Source of the DNA: Paenibacillus sp. MMS18-CY102
GTDB lineage: Bacteria > Bacillota > Bacilli > Paenibacillales > Paenibacillaceae
Assembly: GCF_009789195.1 (NCBI RefSeq)
Contig: NZ_WSTC01000012.1
Location: 1-64,000, forward strand
Direction of reading: 5' to 3'
Length of the DNA: 64,000 nucleotides
This document shows, piece by piece, positions 7,735 to 17,305 of this stretch (position 1 is its first letter; every line of letters begins with the position of its first letter). The position numbers and the translations under genes are program-made. The notes under the pieces are model-generated. The model was given only the letters and a program-made list of their open reading frames with translations, was not told the DNA's origin and did no database searches.

Positions 7735-8421
7735 TCAGAACATTTTGATAATGCCAATAACAATTAACATCATGCCTGGAACAGCGGACAGAAACTGCAT
7801 CCCTTGCAGTCCCGCATACCGGAGCCCAACACGCATGCCAGCCAGCAGAAAAATCGCGCTCGACAACGAAATCGCCACGGACGTAACGCCCGGCGAAAGC
7901 CCAATCAATGCCGCGCCAAGCCCCGCTCCGAATGCGTCGAATGACAAAGCTACGCCGAGCAGTACCGCCTCCGACGACGAAATGCTGCCAGACCGGTCTA
8001 CGTCCGCAACTTGCGGCTTTCGCAAAATTTGAATCACGATGCCCAAACGCTTTAGCTCAAAACGAATTAACGTATTCTCGCTTGGCGTAAGCTCCACTTG
8101 TTCATCTTGTAGTTGTTCCTGTTCGTCAACGCTTTCCTGTGAACGGCCCTTCTCGCGCCGCAGCTGCATGAGCGCCCAGATCCCGATCACGATCAGAATC
8201 GATGCGCCAATCATGCGAGCGACGACCGGAGACAAATATGCCGTCATCCAGCCTCCAACGGCCATCGACAGCCATATAATAATGCCGGAGCAAGCCGCGA
8301 TGATTAGAATGGAAATGATAGGTATGCGGATTCGCCGCAGCCCATACGTGACGCCGACGCCGAATCCATCCAAACTGACGGCACAAGATAGCAACAGCAG
8401 TGATGCGAAATGCGCGAACAA
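7735..8421 (-). CDS. ytaF: Sporulation membrane protein YtaF
   Basis: The 228-residue protein has six hydrophobic segments in two groups separated by a Glu/Gln-rich loop (about 95-130). Each half contains the MntP-like Ser-(Leu/Phe)-Asp-x-Phe-Gly-(Val/Ala)-Gly motif: Ser-Leu-Asp-Gly-Phe-Gly-Val-Gly near residue 16 and Ser-Phe-Asp-Ala-Phe-Gly-Ala-Gly near 166. This matches YtaF, a protein made during Bacillus sporulation and related to MntP/LysE-type cation exporters; its substrate is not established. The location between mutM and coaE matches the polA-mutM-ytaF-coaE order of Bacillus. Confidence 0.9.
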   Translation of the reverse strand: MFAHFASLLLLSCAVSLDGFGVGVTYGLRRIRIPIISILIIAACSGIIIWLSMAVGGWMTAYLSPVVARMIGASILIVIGIWALMQLRREKGRSQESVDEQEQLQDEQVELTPSENTLIRFELKRLGIVIQILRKPQVADVDRSGSISSSEAVLLGVALSFDAFGAGLGAALIGLSPGVTSVAISLSSAIFLLAGMRVGLRYAGLQGMQFLSAVPGMMLIVIGIIKMF

Positions 8422-8546
8422 CCGATGTCCCTCCCCGCAGATGACTGTTCCTTACCGGAACATTCGCCTATGTTCGATAGGAACATCATATGCAGGGAAT
8501 CCCATCTCGTGCTTTTTAGTTACTTTATTCGTTACAAAGGCATCCG

Positions 8547-9443
8547 TTAATGGATCTTAGGCGAAACACCCTCCGGGCGCTTCTGGCGTACAGCCGGCTT
8601 GGCGGATGCGCCACTGGGCTTCGGTTGGCAGCGTGGGCAAATATGCGTGCCGCGCCCGCCAACGACGAACTTCTCGATGATCGTGCCGCAGTTCGAGCAA
8701 GGCTCTCCGCCACGACCGTAAGCAAGCAGCGCATGCTGGAACATGCCCATCTCGCCCTGCCCGTTCACATACGATTTAATGGATGATCCGCCCGCAGCGA
8801 CCGCACGGCCGAGCGTATCGCGAATCGCGTCATACAGTCGCGTCCACTCAGCCTTCTTAAGCGTTTCGGCCGTACGCTCCGGATGAATTTGCGCCTGAAA
8901 CAACGCCTCATCTACATATATGTTGCCAAGCCCGACGACATACGCTTGATCGAGCAGCAACGGCTTAATCTTCGTCGTCTTGCTGCCCAGCTTCTCGCGA
9001 AGCGCCTTCTCCGTGAAGCCGTCATCCAACGGCTCCATCCCTAGCTTGTTCAATGGCGGCATGGCCAGCTCTTCCTCCGGCAGGAATAAGTCCATCGTGC
9101 CGAACTGGCGAACATCTTTATAACGAAGCTCAGATCCGTCTGTAAAATGGAAAATGACATGCGTATGCGTCTCGACTGGCTCGTCCTGGCCGTACACGCC
9201 GTAGCGCCCCTCCATCCGCAGATGGGAGACAAGAACAAGCCCGTCGAGCACCAATCGCAAAAACTTCCCTCGGCGCTCGACGGACATAATGGTATGGCCG
9301 GCCAGCGCAGCTGCGAACTGCTCTGGCTCAGCGGGCCTTCTTATAATACGCGGCAAGCTCACTGTAACACGCGCGATCTTCTTGCCTGCGACCAATTCAT
9401 TCAACGTTCGGCGGACAGTCTCCACCTCTGGCAATTCCGGCAT
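8547..9443 (-). CDS. mutM: Formamidopyrimidine-DNA glycosylase (MutM/Fpg)
   Basis: The enzyme removes 8-oxoguanine and ring-opened purines from DNA and nicks the abasic site. The catalytic N-terminus Pro2-Glu3-Leu-Pro-Glu-Val-Glu-Thr is intact, as is the helix-two-turn-helix region with Gly-Asn-Ile-Tyr-Val-Asp-Glu. A C-terminal zinc finger is formed by Cys-x2-Cys and Cys-x2-Cys in the context CSNCG...CPRCQ. The 298 residues exceed the usual 274-280 because of a Lys/Pro/Ala-rich tail after the zinc finger. It follows polA with a 69-base gap, the usual repair-gene order in Bacillales. Confidence 0.96.
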   Translation of the reverse strand: MPELPEVETVRRTLNELVAGKKIARVTVSLPRIIRRPAEPEQFAAALAGHTIMSVERRGKFLRLVLDGLVLVSHLRMEGRYGVYGQDEPVETHTHVIFHFTDGSELRYKDVRQFGTMDLFLPEEELAMPPLNKLGMEPLDDGFTEKALREKLGSKTTKIKPLLLDQAYVVGLGNIYVDEALFQAQIHPERTAETLKKAEWTRLYDAIRDTLGRAVAAGGSSIKSYVNGQGEMGMFQHALLAYGRGGEPCSNCGTIIEKFVVGGRGTHICPRCQPKPSGASAKPAVRQKRPEGVSPKIH

Positions 9444-9512
9444 GTTGTATTCACCTCATTGCCCATTATAACGCATTCTGCCGCTTGATGCTCCTATCTG
9501 GCGCATCTCAGA

Positions 9513-12179
9513 TTATTTCGCTTCGTACCAATTGTCGCCAAAGCTAACGTCTGCCTTGAGCGGCACGTCCAGCTGAATCGCGCTCTCCATCACTTCCGGC
9601 ACAAGCTGCTTCATTAATTCCAGCTCATCAGCCGGCACTTCGAACACAAGTTCATCGTGCACCTGCAGCAGCATGCGGCTTTGAAGGTCCCGCGCGCGCA
9701 GCTCTTCATCCATGCGAACCATTGCCAGCTTGATGATATCGGCTGCAGTTCCTTGGATCGGCGTGTTCATCGCCGTCCGCTCCGCGAAGGAACGAATGTT
9801 GAAATTAGACGCTTTAATCTCTGGCAAGTAGCGCCGGCGCTCCAAGAGTGTCGTTACATAACCGTCTGTGCGCGCTTGCGCCACGATGTTGTCCATATAC
9901 CGGCGAACGCCTTGGAAGGCGGCAAAATATTGTTCGATAAACTGCGCTGCTTCCTTCCGCGTAATGTTCAAGTTGTTCGAAAGGCCGAAGTCGCTAATGC
10001 CGTATACGATGCCGAAGTTAACCGCTTTGGCTTGGCGGCGCATGTTGGCATCCACATCTTCTGGCCGGACGCCGAAGACATCCGATGCTGTTTTCGTATG
10101 AATATCCAGATCCTTAACGAACGCTTCCTTCAAGCCCTCATCACCTGAAATATGTGCAAGCACGCGTAGCTCGATCTGTGAGTAGTCGGCAGCGAGCATG
10201 AACCAGCCAGGCTCCGACGGCACGAATGCTTTGCGAATCTGTCGCCCTTCCTCCAGGCGGATCGGGATGTTCTGCAAATTCGGGTATTGGCTGCTCAGGC
10301 GTCCCGTTGCCGCAATGGTCTGCCGGTAATACGTATGGATTTTGCCCGTATTCGGTCGAATTTCCTTCAATAGCCCATCAACATACGTAGATTGCAGCTT
10401 CGCCAACTGGCGGAACAGCAGGATGGACGGGATGATTTCGTGATACGGCTCCAGCTTCTCCAGCACATCGGCATCGGTCGAATAGCCTGTCTTGGTCTTC
10501 TTTATAACCGGCAGGCCGAGCTTTTCAAACAATACTTCGCCAAGCTGCCTCGGTGAATTAATGTTGAATTCCATACCCGCCAGCGTATACACCTTGGCCA
10601 TGATCTCTGAGATGCGGCTTTCCAGCTCTGCACCGAGCTGCTCAATGACGCCTGCATCGCAACGAATGCCCTGCAGCTCCATGCCTGCAAGGACGCGGGA
10701 CAATGGCTGCTCCAAGTCATAATACAGCTTGTGCATGCCCGTCTTCTCAAGCTCTTCGCGCTGGATTGCCGCTATGCTGCGGACTGCATCCGCCTTCGCC
10801 GCGATATGCCCGTGCAGTGCTGCGATGTCTGGCAGCTTGAACTTGGCGCCTTTGCCATAAACGGCTTCGTCCGCTTGAACGGCCGGCAAGCCGTATTTGC
10901 CACATAGCCCGCTTATCGATTGCGTGGAATCCGTTGGATCGAGCAAATAAGCCGCTAACTGCACATCGAAGCTGATGCCCTTCATCGCAATGCCGTGCCA
11001 AGCAAGCGACAGCTCTGTCCGGTGCAGATCGAACCCAGACTTTTCTGTGCCAGCGTCCGCCAGCCACTCCCGTACGAAGCCTAGCGCTGAGGTTTGCAGC
11101 TCAGCCAGCGGCACGGCAAAGATAGCATCTGGCGTCGCAAGCGCGATTGCAATGGTCTCGCTCTGATGCGGGTTATCTCCAATCACTTCTACGTAGACAC
11201 TTTGAACCGACTTCAGGCCCGCTGCAAGCGCAGACAGCGCATCTTCGTCATGAGCCGTTACCGATATGACGTTCAGCTCAGCTGCAGCTACCGTACTGCC
11301 CGTGCCTTCTCCGGCCAAATCAAGCCGCTCCAGCAGCGATTTGAATTCCAGCTTACGAAACGCATCGGCAAGCGCCGGCTTCGCGTAGCCGTTATAGGCC
11401 ATCTCTGAGATTCCCTTATCGAGCGGCACCTCGCGGAAGATCGTCGCTAGCTTTTTGCTCATCATTGCATCGTCCTTATGCTGCTCGACCTTCTCTTTCA
11501 TCTTTCCTTTGAGGTCATCTATATGTTCAAGAACGCCTTCGACCGAGCCGTATTCATGCAGCAGCTTAAGCGCAGTCTTCTCTCCAACGCCTGGAATGCC
11601 CGGAATGTTATCGGATTTATCGCCCATCAGGCCTTTTAAATCAATGATTTGTAACGGCTTAAGCCCATACCGCTCTTGAATAAGCGACGGTGAATACCGA
11701 TCGACATCGCCGACACCGACGCGAGTAAACATGACGGTCACTTGGTCGGAAGCAAGCTGGAGCATGTCTTTATCGCCTGATACGACCAGCACCTCTGCAC
11801 CCTGCTCGTCCGCCATGCGCGTTAATGTGCCGATAATGTCGTCCGCCTCATAGCCAGGCAGCTCAAACTGGCTGATGCCGAACGCTTGCAGCAGCTCTTT
11901 AATAAGTGGAAATTGTCCGGACAATTCAGAAGGAGTCTTCTGCCGCCCGCCTTTATATTCGCTGTAGCCTTCGTGCCGGAACGTCACCTTGCCTGCATCG
12001 AACGCGACTAACATATGCGTTGGTTGCTCTTCTTCCAGCAGCTTCAGCAGCATTGTCGTGAATCCATATACCGCATTCGTATATATTCCGCTTGCATTGG
12101 TCAACAGCGGCAACGCGTAAAATGCCCGGAACGCAATGCTGTTGCCGTCGATTAATACCCACTTTTCCATTGGCGGCAT
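9513..12179 (-). CDS. polA: DNA polymerase I
   Basis: The 888-residue protein has an N-terminal 5' nuclease domain (1-290; Ile-Asp-Gly-Asn-Ser, Gly-Tyr-Glu-Ala-Asp-Asp, Ser-Gly-Asp-Lys-Asp) and a middle domain like the 3'-5' exonuclease (about 310-490) that lacks the usual acidic metal ligands, as in Bacillus PolA. The polymerase domain shows motif A Asp-Tyr-Ser-Gln-Ile-Glu-Leu-Arg, the finger helix Arg-Arg-Gln-Ala-Lys-Ala-Val-Asn-Phe-Gly and motif C Val-His-Asp-Glu. It fills gaps in repair and removes Okazaki primers. AGGAG is only two bases from the first ATG and eleven from the ATG three codons later (12170), so either may be used. Confidence 0.96.
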   Translation of the reverse strand: MPPMEKWVLIDGNSIAFRAFYALPLLTNASGIYTNAVYGFTTMLLKLLEEEQPTHMLVAFDAGKVTFRHEGYSEYKGGRQKTPSELSGQFPLIKELLQAFGISQFELPGYEADDIIGTLTRMADEQGAEVLVVSGDKDMLQLASDQVTVMFTRVGVGDVDRYSPSLIQERYGLKPLQIIDLKGLMGDKSDNIPGIPGVGEKTALKLLHEYGSVEGVLEHIDDLKGKMKEKVEQHKDDAMMSKKLATIFREVPLDKGISEMAYNGYAKPALADAFRKLEFKSLLERLDLAGEGTGSTVAAAELNVISVTAHDEDALSALAAGLKSVQSVYVEVIGDNPHQSETIAIALATPDAIFAVPLAELQTSALGFVREWLADAGTEKSGFDLHRTELSLAWHGIAMKGISFDVQLAAYLLDPTDSTQSISGLCGKYGLPAVQADEAVYGKGAKFKLPDIAALHGHIAAKADAVRSIAAIQREELEKTGMHKLYYDLEQPLSRVLAGMELQGIRCDAGVIEQLGAELESRISEIMAKVYTLAGMEFNINSPRQLGEVLFEKLGLPVIKKTKTGYSTDADVLEKLEPYHEIIPSILLFRQLAKLQSTYVDGLLKEIRPNTGKIHTYYRQTIAATGRLSSQYPNLQNIPIRLEEGRQIRKAFVPSEPGWFMLAADYSQIELRVLAHISGDEGLKEAFVKDLDIHTKTASDVFGVRPEDVDANMRRQAKAVNFGIVYGISDFGLSNNLNITRKEAAQFIEQYFAAFQGVRRYMDNIVAQARTDGYVTTLLERRRYLPEIKASNFNIRSFAERTAMNTPIQGTAADIIKLAMVRMDEELRARDLQSRMLLQVHDELVFEVPADELELMKQLVPEVMESAIQLDVPLKADVSFGDNWYEAK

Positions 12180-12287
12180 CTCTCCTGCAATTCATATTGA
12201 TGGTCTGCCTTTTCACTGCCTTCTATCATACCACAAAATGAGGGGGCTTTTCCCGATGGAGCTGCGCTTGCCAGATCGCTTGCCGTA

Positions 12288-12327
12288 GAAATAAAAAAGC
12301 TGACGCTGGCTATGCCGGCATCAGCTT
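12288..12327 (-). terminator. Terminator downstream of the pst-phoU operon
   Basis: AAGCTGACGCTGGC / CCGGCATCAGCTT with a four-base loop is followed on the minus strand by TTTTTTATTTC. It lies about 340 bases past phoU, so the transcript would include the TTGCA repeats. Confidence 0.75.
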
Positions 12328-12348
12328 CTGCTGTGCGTACAGCCTGCT

Positions 12349-12544
12349 CATTGCAGTTTGTACAATAGAATTCACTCCAATTGGAAGGTGAAGAGGCATC
12401 ATTGCATATCGTGCAACGGTAAAGACGGCTACCCTATGTTTTGGTCACATTGTGGCACTTTTGAACCGCATCTCATTGCATGGACTGCAATGGGAATCAC
12501 TCGGGCAGGTTATTCCAACCTTTTCCATTGTACAAACTGCAATG
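12349..12544. repeat. Palindromic TTGCA repeat block with 18-bp outer inverted repeat
   Basis: CATTGCAGTTTGTACAAT (12349-12366) is the exact reverse complement of 12527-12544. Between them lie CATTGCATATCGTGCAACGG (12400-) and the perfect palindrome CATTGCA-TGGAC-TGCAATG (12474-12492). The units recur at roughly 50-base steps and each can form a small hairpin, while the ends can pair into one long stem. It is probably a dispersed structured element rather than a gene. Confidence 0.65.
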
Positions 12545-12666
12545 CAAGGCAATAAACAACCGCAACTGCGGTGCATTTGCCCACTTGAAACAAATGAAAA
12601 AGTTGTCCGAAAGCCAATTGCATTGGCTTATAGGACAACCTCTTCAAATCGTCTATGAATGACGGA

Positions 12667-13323
12667 TTAGTTCAAATCCGGACGTTTGCCCGTAACGAGA
12701 TACACGACGCTCTCGCCAATGTTCGTCGCATGGTCAGCGATCCGCTCGATATAGCGGCCTACGAAGCTAAGCTGCATCGATTGCGAGATCGTTAACGGAT
12801 TTTCGAGCATGAGCGAGAACAGCTCCCGCGTAATTTGCTTATACAACGCATCGACCTGGTCGTCGTCCTTCGCCATTTTGTAAGCGAGATCAACGTTCTC
12901 CTGCACGAAAGCTTGAATCGACTCATAAATCATCGTCTGCACGATATCCGCCATGCGTGGCAGGTCGATCAAAGGCTTAATGAGCGTTTGGCCTTCCAGG
13001 CGCATCGTTACTTTCGCTACGTCAAGCGACAAGTCGCCCATCCGTTCAAGATCGCTAGCGATTTTGAACGCAGACAGAATGCGGCGGAGATCCTTCGCAA
13101 CAGGCTGCTGTGTCAAAATCAGCTTAGAACCCAGCTCTTCGATCCGCTCTTCCAAACGGTTAATTTCTGGATCGGACGCGATAACCTGCTTCGCTAAGCT
13201 CACGTCCAATTTTTGCAGCGACTCCATCGCTTTCGCCAATGCTTGCTCAACGCGTTCGCCCATTTCAACGAGCATCTGATGCAGTTCACCGAGGTACTGA
13301 TCGAATTCTTTGCGCGGCGACAT
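12667..13323 (-). CDS. phoU: Phosphate signalling/transport regulator PhoU
   Basis: The 218-residue all-helical protein has two PhoU repeats (about 8-100 and 115-210), each with the E-x3-D/E-like metal-binding pattern (for example Asp-Pro-Glu-Ile-Asn-Arg-Leu-Glu-Glu and Asp-Asp-Gln-Val-Asp-Ala-Leu). PhoU links the Pst transporter to the phosphate two-component system and limits phosphate uptake. It is the last gene of the pst operon, 20 bases after pstB. Confidence 0.95.
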   Translation of the reverse strand: MSPRKEFDQYLGELHQMLVEMGERVEQALAKAMESLQKLDVSLAKQVIASDPEINRLEERIEELGSKLILTQQPVAKDLRRILSAFKIASDLERMGDLSLDVAKVTMRLEGQTLIKPLIDLPRMADIVQTMIYESIQAFVQENVDLAYKMAKDDDQVDALYKQITRELFSLMLENPLTISQSMQLSFVGRYIERIADHATNIGESVVYLVTGKRPDLN

Positions 13324-13343
13324 CTCTACACTCTCCCTCTGCC

Positions 13344-14099
13344 TTAGCCGAACCGGCCGCTAATATAGTCTTCTGTCCGCTGATCCGCCGGGGTCGAGAA
13401 CAGCTTCTCTGTTTCGTCATACTCGATGACTTCCCCATTCAAGAAGAACACCGTTTGGTTCGATACACGAGCCGCTTGATGCATGTTGTGCGTCACCATA
13501 ACGATCGTATACCGGTCCTTCAGCTCTTGCACCAGCTCTTCGATTTTGAGCGTTGAGATCGGGTCAAGCGCCGAAGTTGCTTCATCCATAAGCAGAATAT
13601 CCGGGTTAACCGCAAGCGCACGCGCAATGCAAAGGCGCTGCTGCTGACCCCCGGACAAGCTGAATGCCGAGCGTTTCAAATGATCCTTTACCTCATCCCA
13701 CAATACAGCCGAACGCAAACTGGTTTCCACAATCTCATCCAGCACCTTGCGGTCCCGAATGCCATGCAGCCGTGGGCCGTAGGCGATGTTATCGTAGATC
13801 GATTTCGGGAACGGGTTCGGCTGCTGGAACACCATGCCGACTTTCTTGCGAAGCGTCTCTACATCGACATCGCCGGAGTAAATATCCGTGCCGGAAATCG
13901 CAATTTCGCCTTCGATTCTCGTGCCGGGGATCATGTCATTCATCCGATTCAGCGTACGAAGCAGCGTCGACTTGCCGCAGCCCGATGGCCCGATGAAAGC
14001 CGTAATGGCTTTCTCCGGTATCTTCATAGATACATCTTTCAGTGCGTGAAAAGCGCTATAGAACAGGTTCAGCCTGTTAATTTCAATTAAGGTTTGCAT
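13344..14099 (-). CDS. pstB: Phosphate ABC transporter ATP-binding protein PstB
   Basis: The 251-residue ABC ATPase has Walker A Gly-Pro-Ser-Gly-Cys-Gly-Lys-Ser-Thr (37-45), signature Leu-Ser-Gly-Gly-Gln-Gln-Gln-Arg and Walker B [12 protein letters not shown]. Asn-Arg-Met-Asn-Asp after Walker A and the Phe-Pro-Lys-Ser-Ile-Tyr-Asp-Asn Q-loop region are PstB hallmarks. It drives high-affinity phosphate import through PstC/PstA. It lies 38 bases after pstA in the operon. Confidence 0.97.
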   Translation of the reverse strand: MQTLIEINRLNLFYSAFHALKDVSMKIPEKAITAFIGPSGCGKSTLLRTLNRMNDMIPGTRIEGEIAISGTDIYSGDVDVETLRKKVGMVFQQPNPFPKSIYDNIAYGPRLHGIRDRKVLDEIVETSLRSAVLWDEVKDHLKRSAFSLSGGQQQRLCIARALAVNPDILLMDEATSALDPISTLKIEELVQELKDRYTIVMVTHNMHQAARVSNQTVFFLNGEVIEYDETEKLFSTPADQRTEDYISGRFG

Positions 14100-14137
14100 C
14101 GCGTATCCCTCCGCAATCGATTCGTTCGTATCGTTGA

Positions 14138-15013
14138 TTAAATATGCTTGTTGTATTTGTTGCGCAGCATGATCGCCGAGAAGTTCATGAGCAGCAGCAT
14201 CGCCAACAGGACGATAATGCCTGCGGCAGCAAGCTCTTGGAACGCTTCTTGCGGACGAGATACCCAGTTATAAATCTGAATTGGCATAACGGTGAACGAG
14301 TCCATCGGGCTATCCGGCAAGAAGGCAACGAATGTCAATGCGCCGATCATAACGAGCGGGGCCGTTTCCCCGATTGCCCGCGACATTGCAAGAATGACGC
14401 CTGTCAGAATGCCGGAAATTGACGATGGCAGCACCGAGCGGGCAACCGTCTGCCACTTGGTTGCGCCAAGGGCGAATGACGCGTCGCGCCGCGACTTTGG
14501 TACCGCACGAATCGCTTCTTGCGCCGATACGATAATGATCGGAAGCACCAGCAGCGTCATTGTGAACGCGCCGGAGAGCAAGCTGCGGTCCAAGTGCATC
14601 ATGCGGACGAAGATCGTAAGGCCCAAGATGCCATAGACGATCGACGGAACGCCCGCCAGCGTACTAATGTTGAGCTGGATGATGCGTGTAAGGCGATTTT
14701 TCTTCGCATATTCTTCGAGATAGATCGCAGCCCCTACGCCAAGCGTAAACGAGAGCGGAAGCATAATGGCAAGCATGTAAAGCGTCCCGACGATTGCGGA
14801 TTTCATGCCTGCTTGCGTTGCTCTGCGCGAAGGGAAATTGTTAAACAGTTCCGGCTGCAGCCGGGAGAGGCCGTCCATTACGATATCCGTTAAGAGCGCC
14901 ATTAGCGCCAAAACGCCGATTGACGTTGCGAACAAGAACAGGATGCGCAGCACCCAATCGATTCGACGGCGTTTGGCGATTTGCTTGCGGTTCGCATCTT
15001 CGAATATGGTCAT
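14138..15013 (-). CDS. pstA: Phosphate ABC transporter permease PstA
   Basis: This 291-residue inner-membrane permease has six hydrophobic segments and the BPD permease EAA-loop region ([11 protein letters not shown]). It pairs with PstC to form the phosphate channel. The frame stays open 14 codons upstream into pstC, but GGAGGAG lies seven bases before ATG 15013 and overlaps the pstC stop region, which fixes the start and suggests translational coupling. Confidence 0.95.
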   Translation of the reverse strand: MTIFEDANRKQIAKRRRIDWVLRILFLFATSIGVLALMALLTDIVMDGLSRLQPELFNNFPSRRATQAGMKSAIVGTLYMLAIMLPLSFTLGVGAAIYLEEYAKKNRLTRIIQLNISTLAGVPSIVYGILGLTIFVRMMHLDRSLLSGAFTMTLLVLPIIIVSAQEAIRAVPKSRRDASFALGATKWQTVARSVLPSSISGILTGVILAMSRAIGETAPLVMIGALTFVAFLPDSPMDSFTVMPIQIYNWVSRPQEAFQELAAAGIIVLLAMLLLMNFSAIMLRNKYNKHI

Positions 15014-15014
15014 G

Positions 15015-15965
15015 TTAGTACTCCTCCCGGAACCGTCTAGCCACATACTGGGCAAGGATATTCAATAAGAACGTAATGACGAACAGCGTCATGCCTACAG
15101 CAAAAATGGTACCGTACTCTACGCTGCCATGCGGCGTATCGCCGAGGCTCACCTGCACGATATACGCAGTCATCGTCTGAATGCTTTCAAGCGGATTGCC
15201 CGTCAGCTTAGGCGTCGAGCCCGCAGCGACAGTCACGATCATCGTCTCGCCAATAGCGCGGGAGAATGCCAGCACGGCCGATGCAACAATGCCAGAGAAA
15301 GCAGCCGGAACAACGATTTTGAGCGCGACTTCGAATCGGGTAGCCCCTAGCGCATAAGCGCCATCACGCAAGCTGCGCGGCACCGCGGACATCGCATCCT
15401 CACTCAGTGAGCAGACCATCGGAATGATCATGATGCCGACAACGATACCCGCGCTCAAAGCGTTGAATACGCCAGCTTGCGAGAACATCGCCCGAATGAC
15501 CGGCGTAATGAGGCTGAGCGCGAAATAACCGTATACGATCGTAGGAACGCCGGCGAGCACTTCGAGAATCGGCTTTACGATTTTGCGCAGGCGCTTAGGT
15601 GCGTACTCACTCAGGTAGATTGCGCTCGCCAGCCCGATTGGCACGGCAACCAGACAAGCGATTACCGTAATTAGCAGCGTGCCGCAGATCAGCGGCCAGA
15701 TGCCGAAGCTCTTCGGCTCAATAAGCGGCGACCACTTGGTCCCCGTAAAAAATTCGACGATCGATACTTGTTGGAAGAACGATACCGTCTCCCCGATTAG
15801 CGTGAAAACAATGCCTATCGTTGTCGCGATGGATACGCCTGCGCAGAGAAACAATAACACTGGCATGATTTTGTCCATCAAATGCTTTTTCCGGTTTTTG
15901 AACAGCCCTTGTTGTTTGGCGGCTGTCGCCTTCTTGTTGGCGGTTTGCACAACTTCGCTCGGCAT
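15015..15965 (-). CDS. pstC: Phosphate ABC transporter permease PstC
   Basis: The 316-residue protein has a Lys/Gln-rich cytosolic N-terminus (1-30), six membrane segments and the EAA loop [10 protein letters not shown]. It forms the phosphate-translocating pair with PstA. It follows pstS after a 107-base gap that contains an attenuator hairpin, so it is likely made in lower amounts than PstS. Confidence 0.95.
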   Translation of the reverse strand: MPSEVVQTANKKATAAKQQGLFKNRKKHLMDKIMPVLLFLCAGVSIATTIGIVFTLIGETVSFFQQVSIVEFFTGTKWSPLIEPKSFGIWPLICGTLLITVIACLVAVPIGLASAIYLSEYAPKRLRKIVKPILEVLAGVPTIVYGYFALSLITPVIRAMFSQAGVFNALSAGIVVGIMIIPMVCSLSEDAMSAVPRSLRDGAYALGATRFEVALKIVVPAAFSGIVASAVLAFSRAIGETMIVTVAAGSTPKLTGNPLESIQTMTAYIVQVSLGDTPHGSVEYGTIFAVGMTLFVITFLLNILAQYVARRFREEY

Positions 15966-16015
15966 GCTGGATTCTCTCCTTGCCTTTACAATTCGTTAAC
16001 TTATTTTTCGTGAAA

Positions 16016-16044
16016 AATGTGATGTCCGTCTCAGACATCACATT
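16016..16044 (-). terminator. Attenuator between pstS and pstC
   Basis: AATGTGATGTC / GACATCACATT is an 11-bp perfect stem with a seven-base loop, followed on the minus strand by TTTTTC. Read-through of this terminator into pstCAB-phoU would give the usual excess of binding protein over permease. Confidence 0.75.
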
Positions 16045-16072
16045 CTTCTCGATGTTAAGTGCTTTTATTTAA

Positions 16073-17083
16073 TTATTGAAGCTTAGCTGCTTCTGCATCG
16101 TACTTCTCATCTGGCAGTGGCACATAACCCACTTCTTTTGCCATTTCGCCGATGTTATTGATGTAGTAATCTACGAATGCGTTAACTTCAGGGCGTTCCA
16201 GCTCTCTTTTGTTCACATAGATGAACAGCGGGCGGGACAATGGTGCATACGTGCCGTCTTTGATCGTTTCAACCGTTGGCGAGATTGCGCCTTTGCCAGC
16301 GTCAACTGGAACAAGCTTGAGCTTATCAGCGTTCTCTTCATAGTAAGCGAAGCCGAAGTAGCCGATTGAGTATTTGCTGCCTTCTACGCCTTGAACGAGC
16401 GTATTGTCATCTTCACTGAACGAGATTTGCGTATCGTTACGAATGCCTTTTTTCTCAAGGATTTCTTCGTTAAAGTAGTCGTACGTACCGGAATCAGCGC
16501 CTGGGGAGTACATTTTGATTTCTTCTGCTGGCCAGCCAGCGCGTACATCAGCCCATGTTTTAACCGTCGAGCCCGTTACGAAAATTTTGTTCAGCTCTTC
16601 AACCGTCAGGTGGTCGATGAAGTCGTTGTCCTTGCTAACGACGATCGACAGGCCGTCATAAGCGACTTGCAGATCCGTGTACTCGATGCCTTTAGCTTTG
16701 CAAGCATCTGCTTCTTCGCCTTTAATTGGGCGGGAAGCATCACTGATTGCCGTTTCGCCGTTACAGAAGCGTTTGAAGCCGCCGCCCGTACCGGACACGC
16801 CTACCGTTACGCGAACATCTGGATTATCTTTGCCGAACTCTTCTGCAGCCGCTTCCGTCAGCGGATAAACCGTACTCGAACCGTCGATTTCTACTTCGCC
16901 TTTCAGGCCGACCGCAGCTGTTTCTTCATCGCCGCTCTTTTCGTCCGTTGCCGTTTGCTCCGTATTTGCAGGCTCCGTGGAACCTTTCGTTTCTTCTTTG
17001 TCACCGCATGCTGCCACCAACATCATGAGCAGCGCCATCATCATCACCAATACGATTCCTTTACGGCCTTTCCCCTTCAACAA
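16073..17083 (-). CDS. pstS: Phosphate-binding lipoprotein PstS
   Basis: PstS captures phosphate outside the membrane for PstCAB. The N-terminus is a lipoprotein signal ending Leu-Val-Ala-Ala-Cys, and Gly-Ser-Ser-Thr-Val-Tyr-Pro plus Ser-Gly-Thr-Gly-Gly-Gly-Phe and Ser-Pro-Gly-Ala-Asp-Ser-Gly-Thr are the phosphate-contact loops. The longest frame begins with a GTG that overlaps the ribosome site; GAGGAG is eight bases before a TTG at 17083, which is the better start (336 residues). First gene of the operon, behind a four-repeat Pho box. It is a close paralogue of the PstS at 30824-31750. Confidence 0.95.
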   Translation of the reverse strand: MLKGKGRKGIVLVMMMALLMMLVAACGDKEETKGSTEPANTEQTATDEKSGDEETAAVGLKGEVEIDGSSTVYPLTEAAAEEFGKDNPDVRVTVGVSGTGGGFKRFCNGETAISDASRPIKGEEADACKAKGIEYTDLQVAYDGLSIVVSKDNDFIDHLTVEELNKIFVTGSTVKTWADVRAGWPAEEIKMYSPGADSGTYDYFNEEILEKKGIRNDTQISFSEDDNTLVQGVEGSKYSIGYFGFAYYEENADKLKLVPVDAGKGAISPTVETIKDGTYAPLSRPLFIYVNKRELERPEVNAFVDYYINNIGEMAKEVGYVPLPDEKYDAEAAKLQ

Positions 17084-17133
17084 CTCAACCACTCCTCTAC
17101 CCTCTGTTTTATGGCACGTCCTTCATGGGTTTT

Positions 17134-17139
17134 ATATTA
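17134..17139 (-). promoter_or_regulatory. Likely -10 element of the pst promoter
   Basis: TAATAT on the minus strand lies 9 bases beyond the last Pho-box hexamer, where PhoP-activated promoters carry their -10. There is no good -35, as expected for an activator-dependent promoter. Confidence 0.5.
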
Positions 17140-17148
17140 ACGGCCGAA

Positions 17149-17187
17149 TGTAAATCGAGTATCTTTTGTTTGTTAACGCCATGTTAA
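17149..17187 (-). promoter_or_regulatory. Pho box (PhoP operator) upstream of pstS
   Basis: On the minus strand four hexamers are spaced by exactly five bases: TTAACA, TTAACA, AAGATA, TTTACA. Three fit the PhoP consensus TT(A/T/C)A(C/T)A. An 11-bp period over four repeats is the standard PhoP-dimer binding array of Bacillales, so the operon should be induced by phosphate starvation. Confidence 0.85.
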
Positions 17188-17240
17188 AAATATTGAACTC
17201 TTGCATCGCTAGATTAAATTTGTGTAAGGGGCAGCGCAAA

Positions 17241-17279
17241 AAAGCCTTCGTTAGGCCTTGAGGGCCAAACGAAGGCTTT
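17241..17279 (-). terminator. Terminator of the Cys-rich peptide operon
   Basis: AAAGCCTTCGTT-A-GGCC pairs with GGCC-AAACGAAGGCTTT (one bulge). The minus-strand side ends in six T residues. It closes the long 17306-29888 operon and separates it from the pst promoter. Confidence 0.85.
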
Positions 17280-17305
17280 GTCGAATCAACGGATTAAGAT
17301 GTGGC

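Larger units (their letters stand above)
12180..12666. other. Gene-free stretch with TTGCA palindrome block and terminator
   Basis: This stretch separates phoU from polA. It holds an intrinsic terminator and about 200 bases of ATTGCA-type imperfect palindromes. Plus-strand frames here translate into Cys-x2-Cys patterns but are by-products of the repeats and lack ribosome sites. Confidence 0.65.

Noticed and set aside
12358-12555. Plus-strand frame with His-Cys-x2-Cys motifs, like a zinc-ribbon protein
   Set aside because: The motifs come from the TTGCA palindromes repeated in DNA; no ribosome site, and other frames are open as well.
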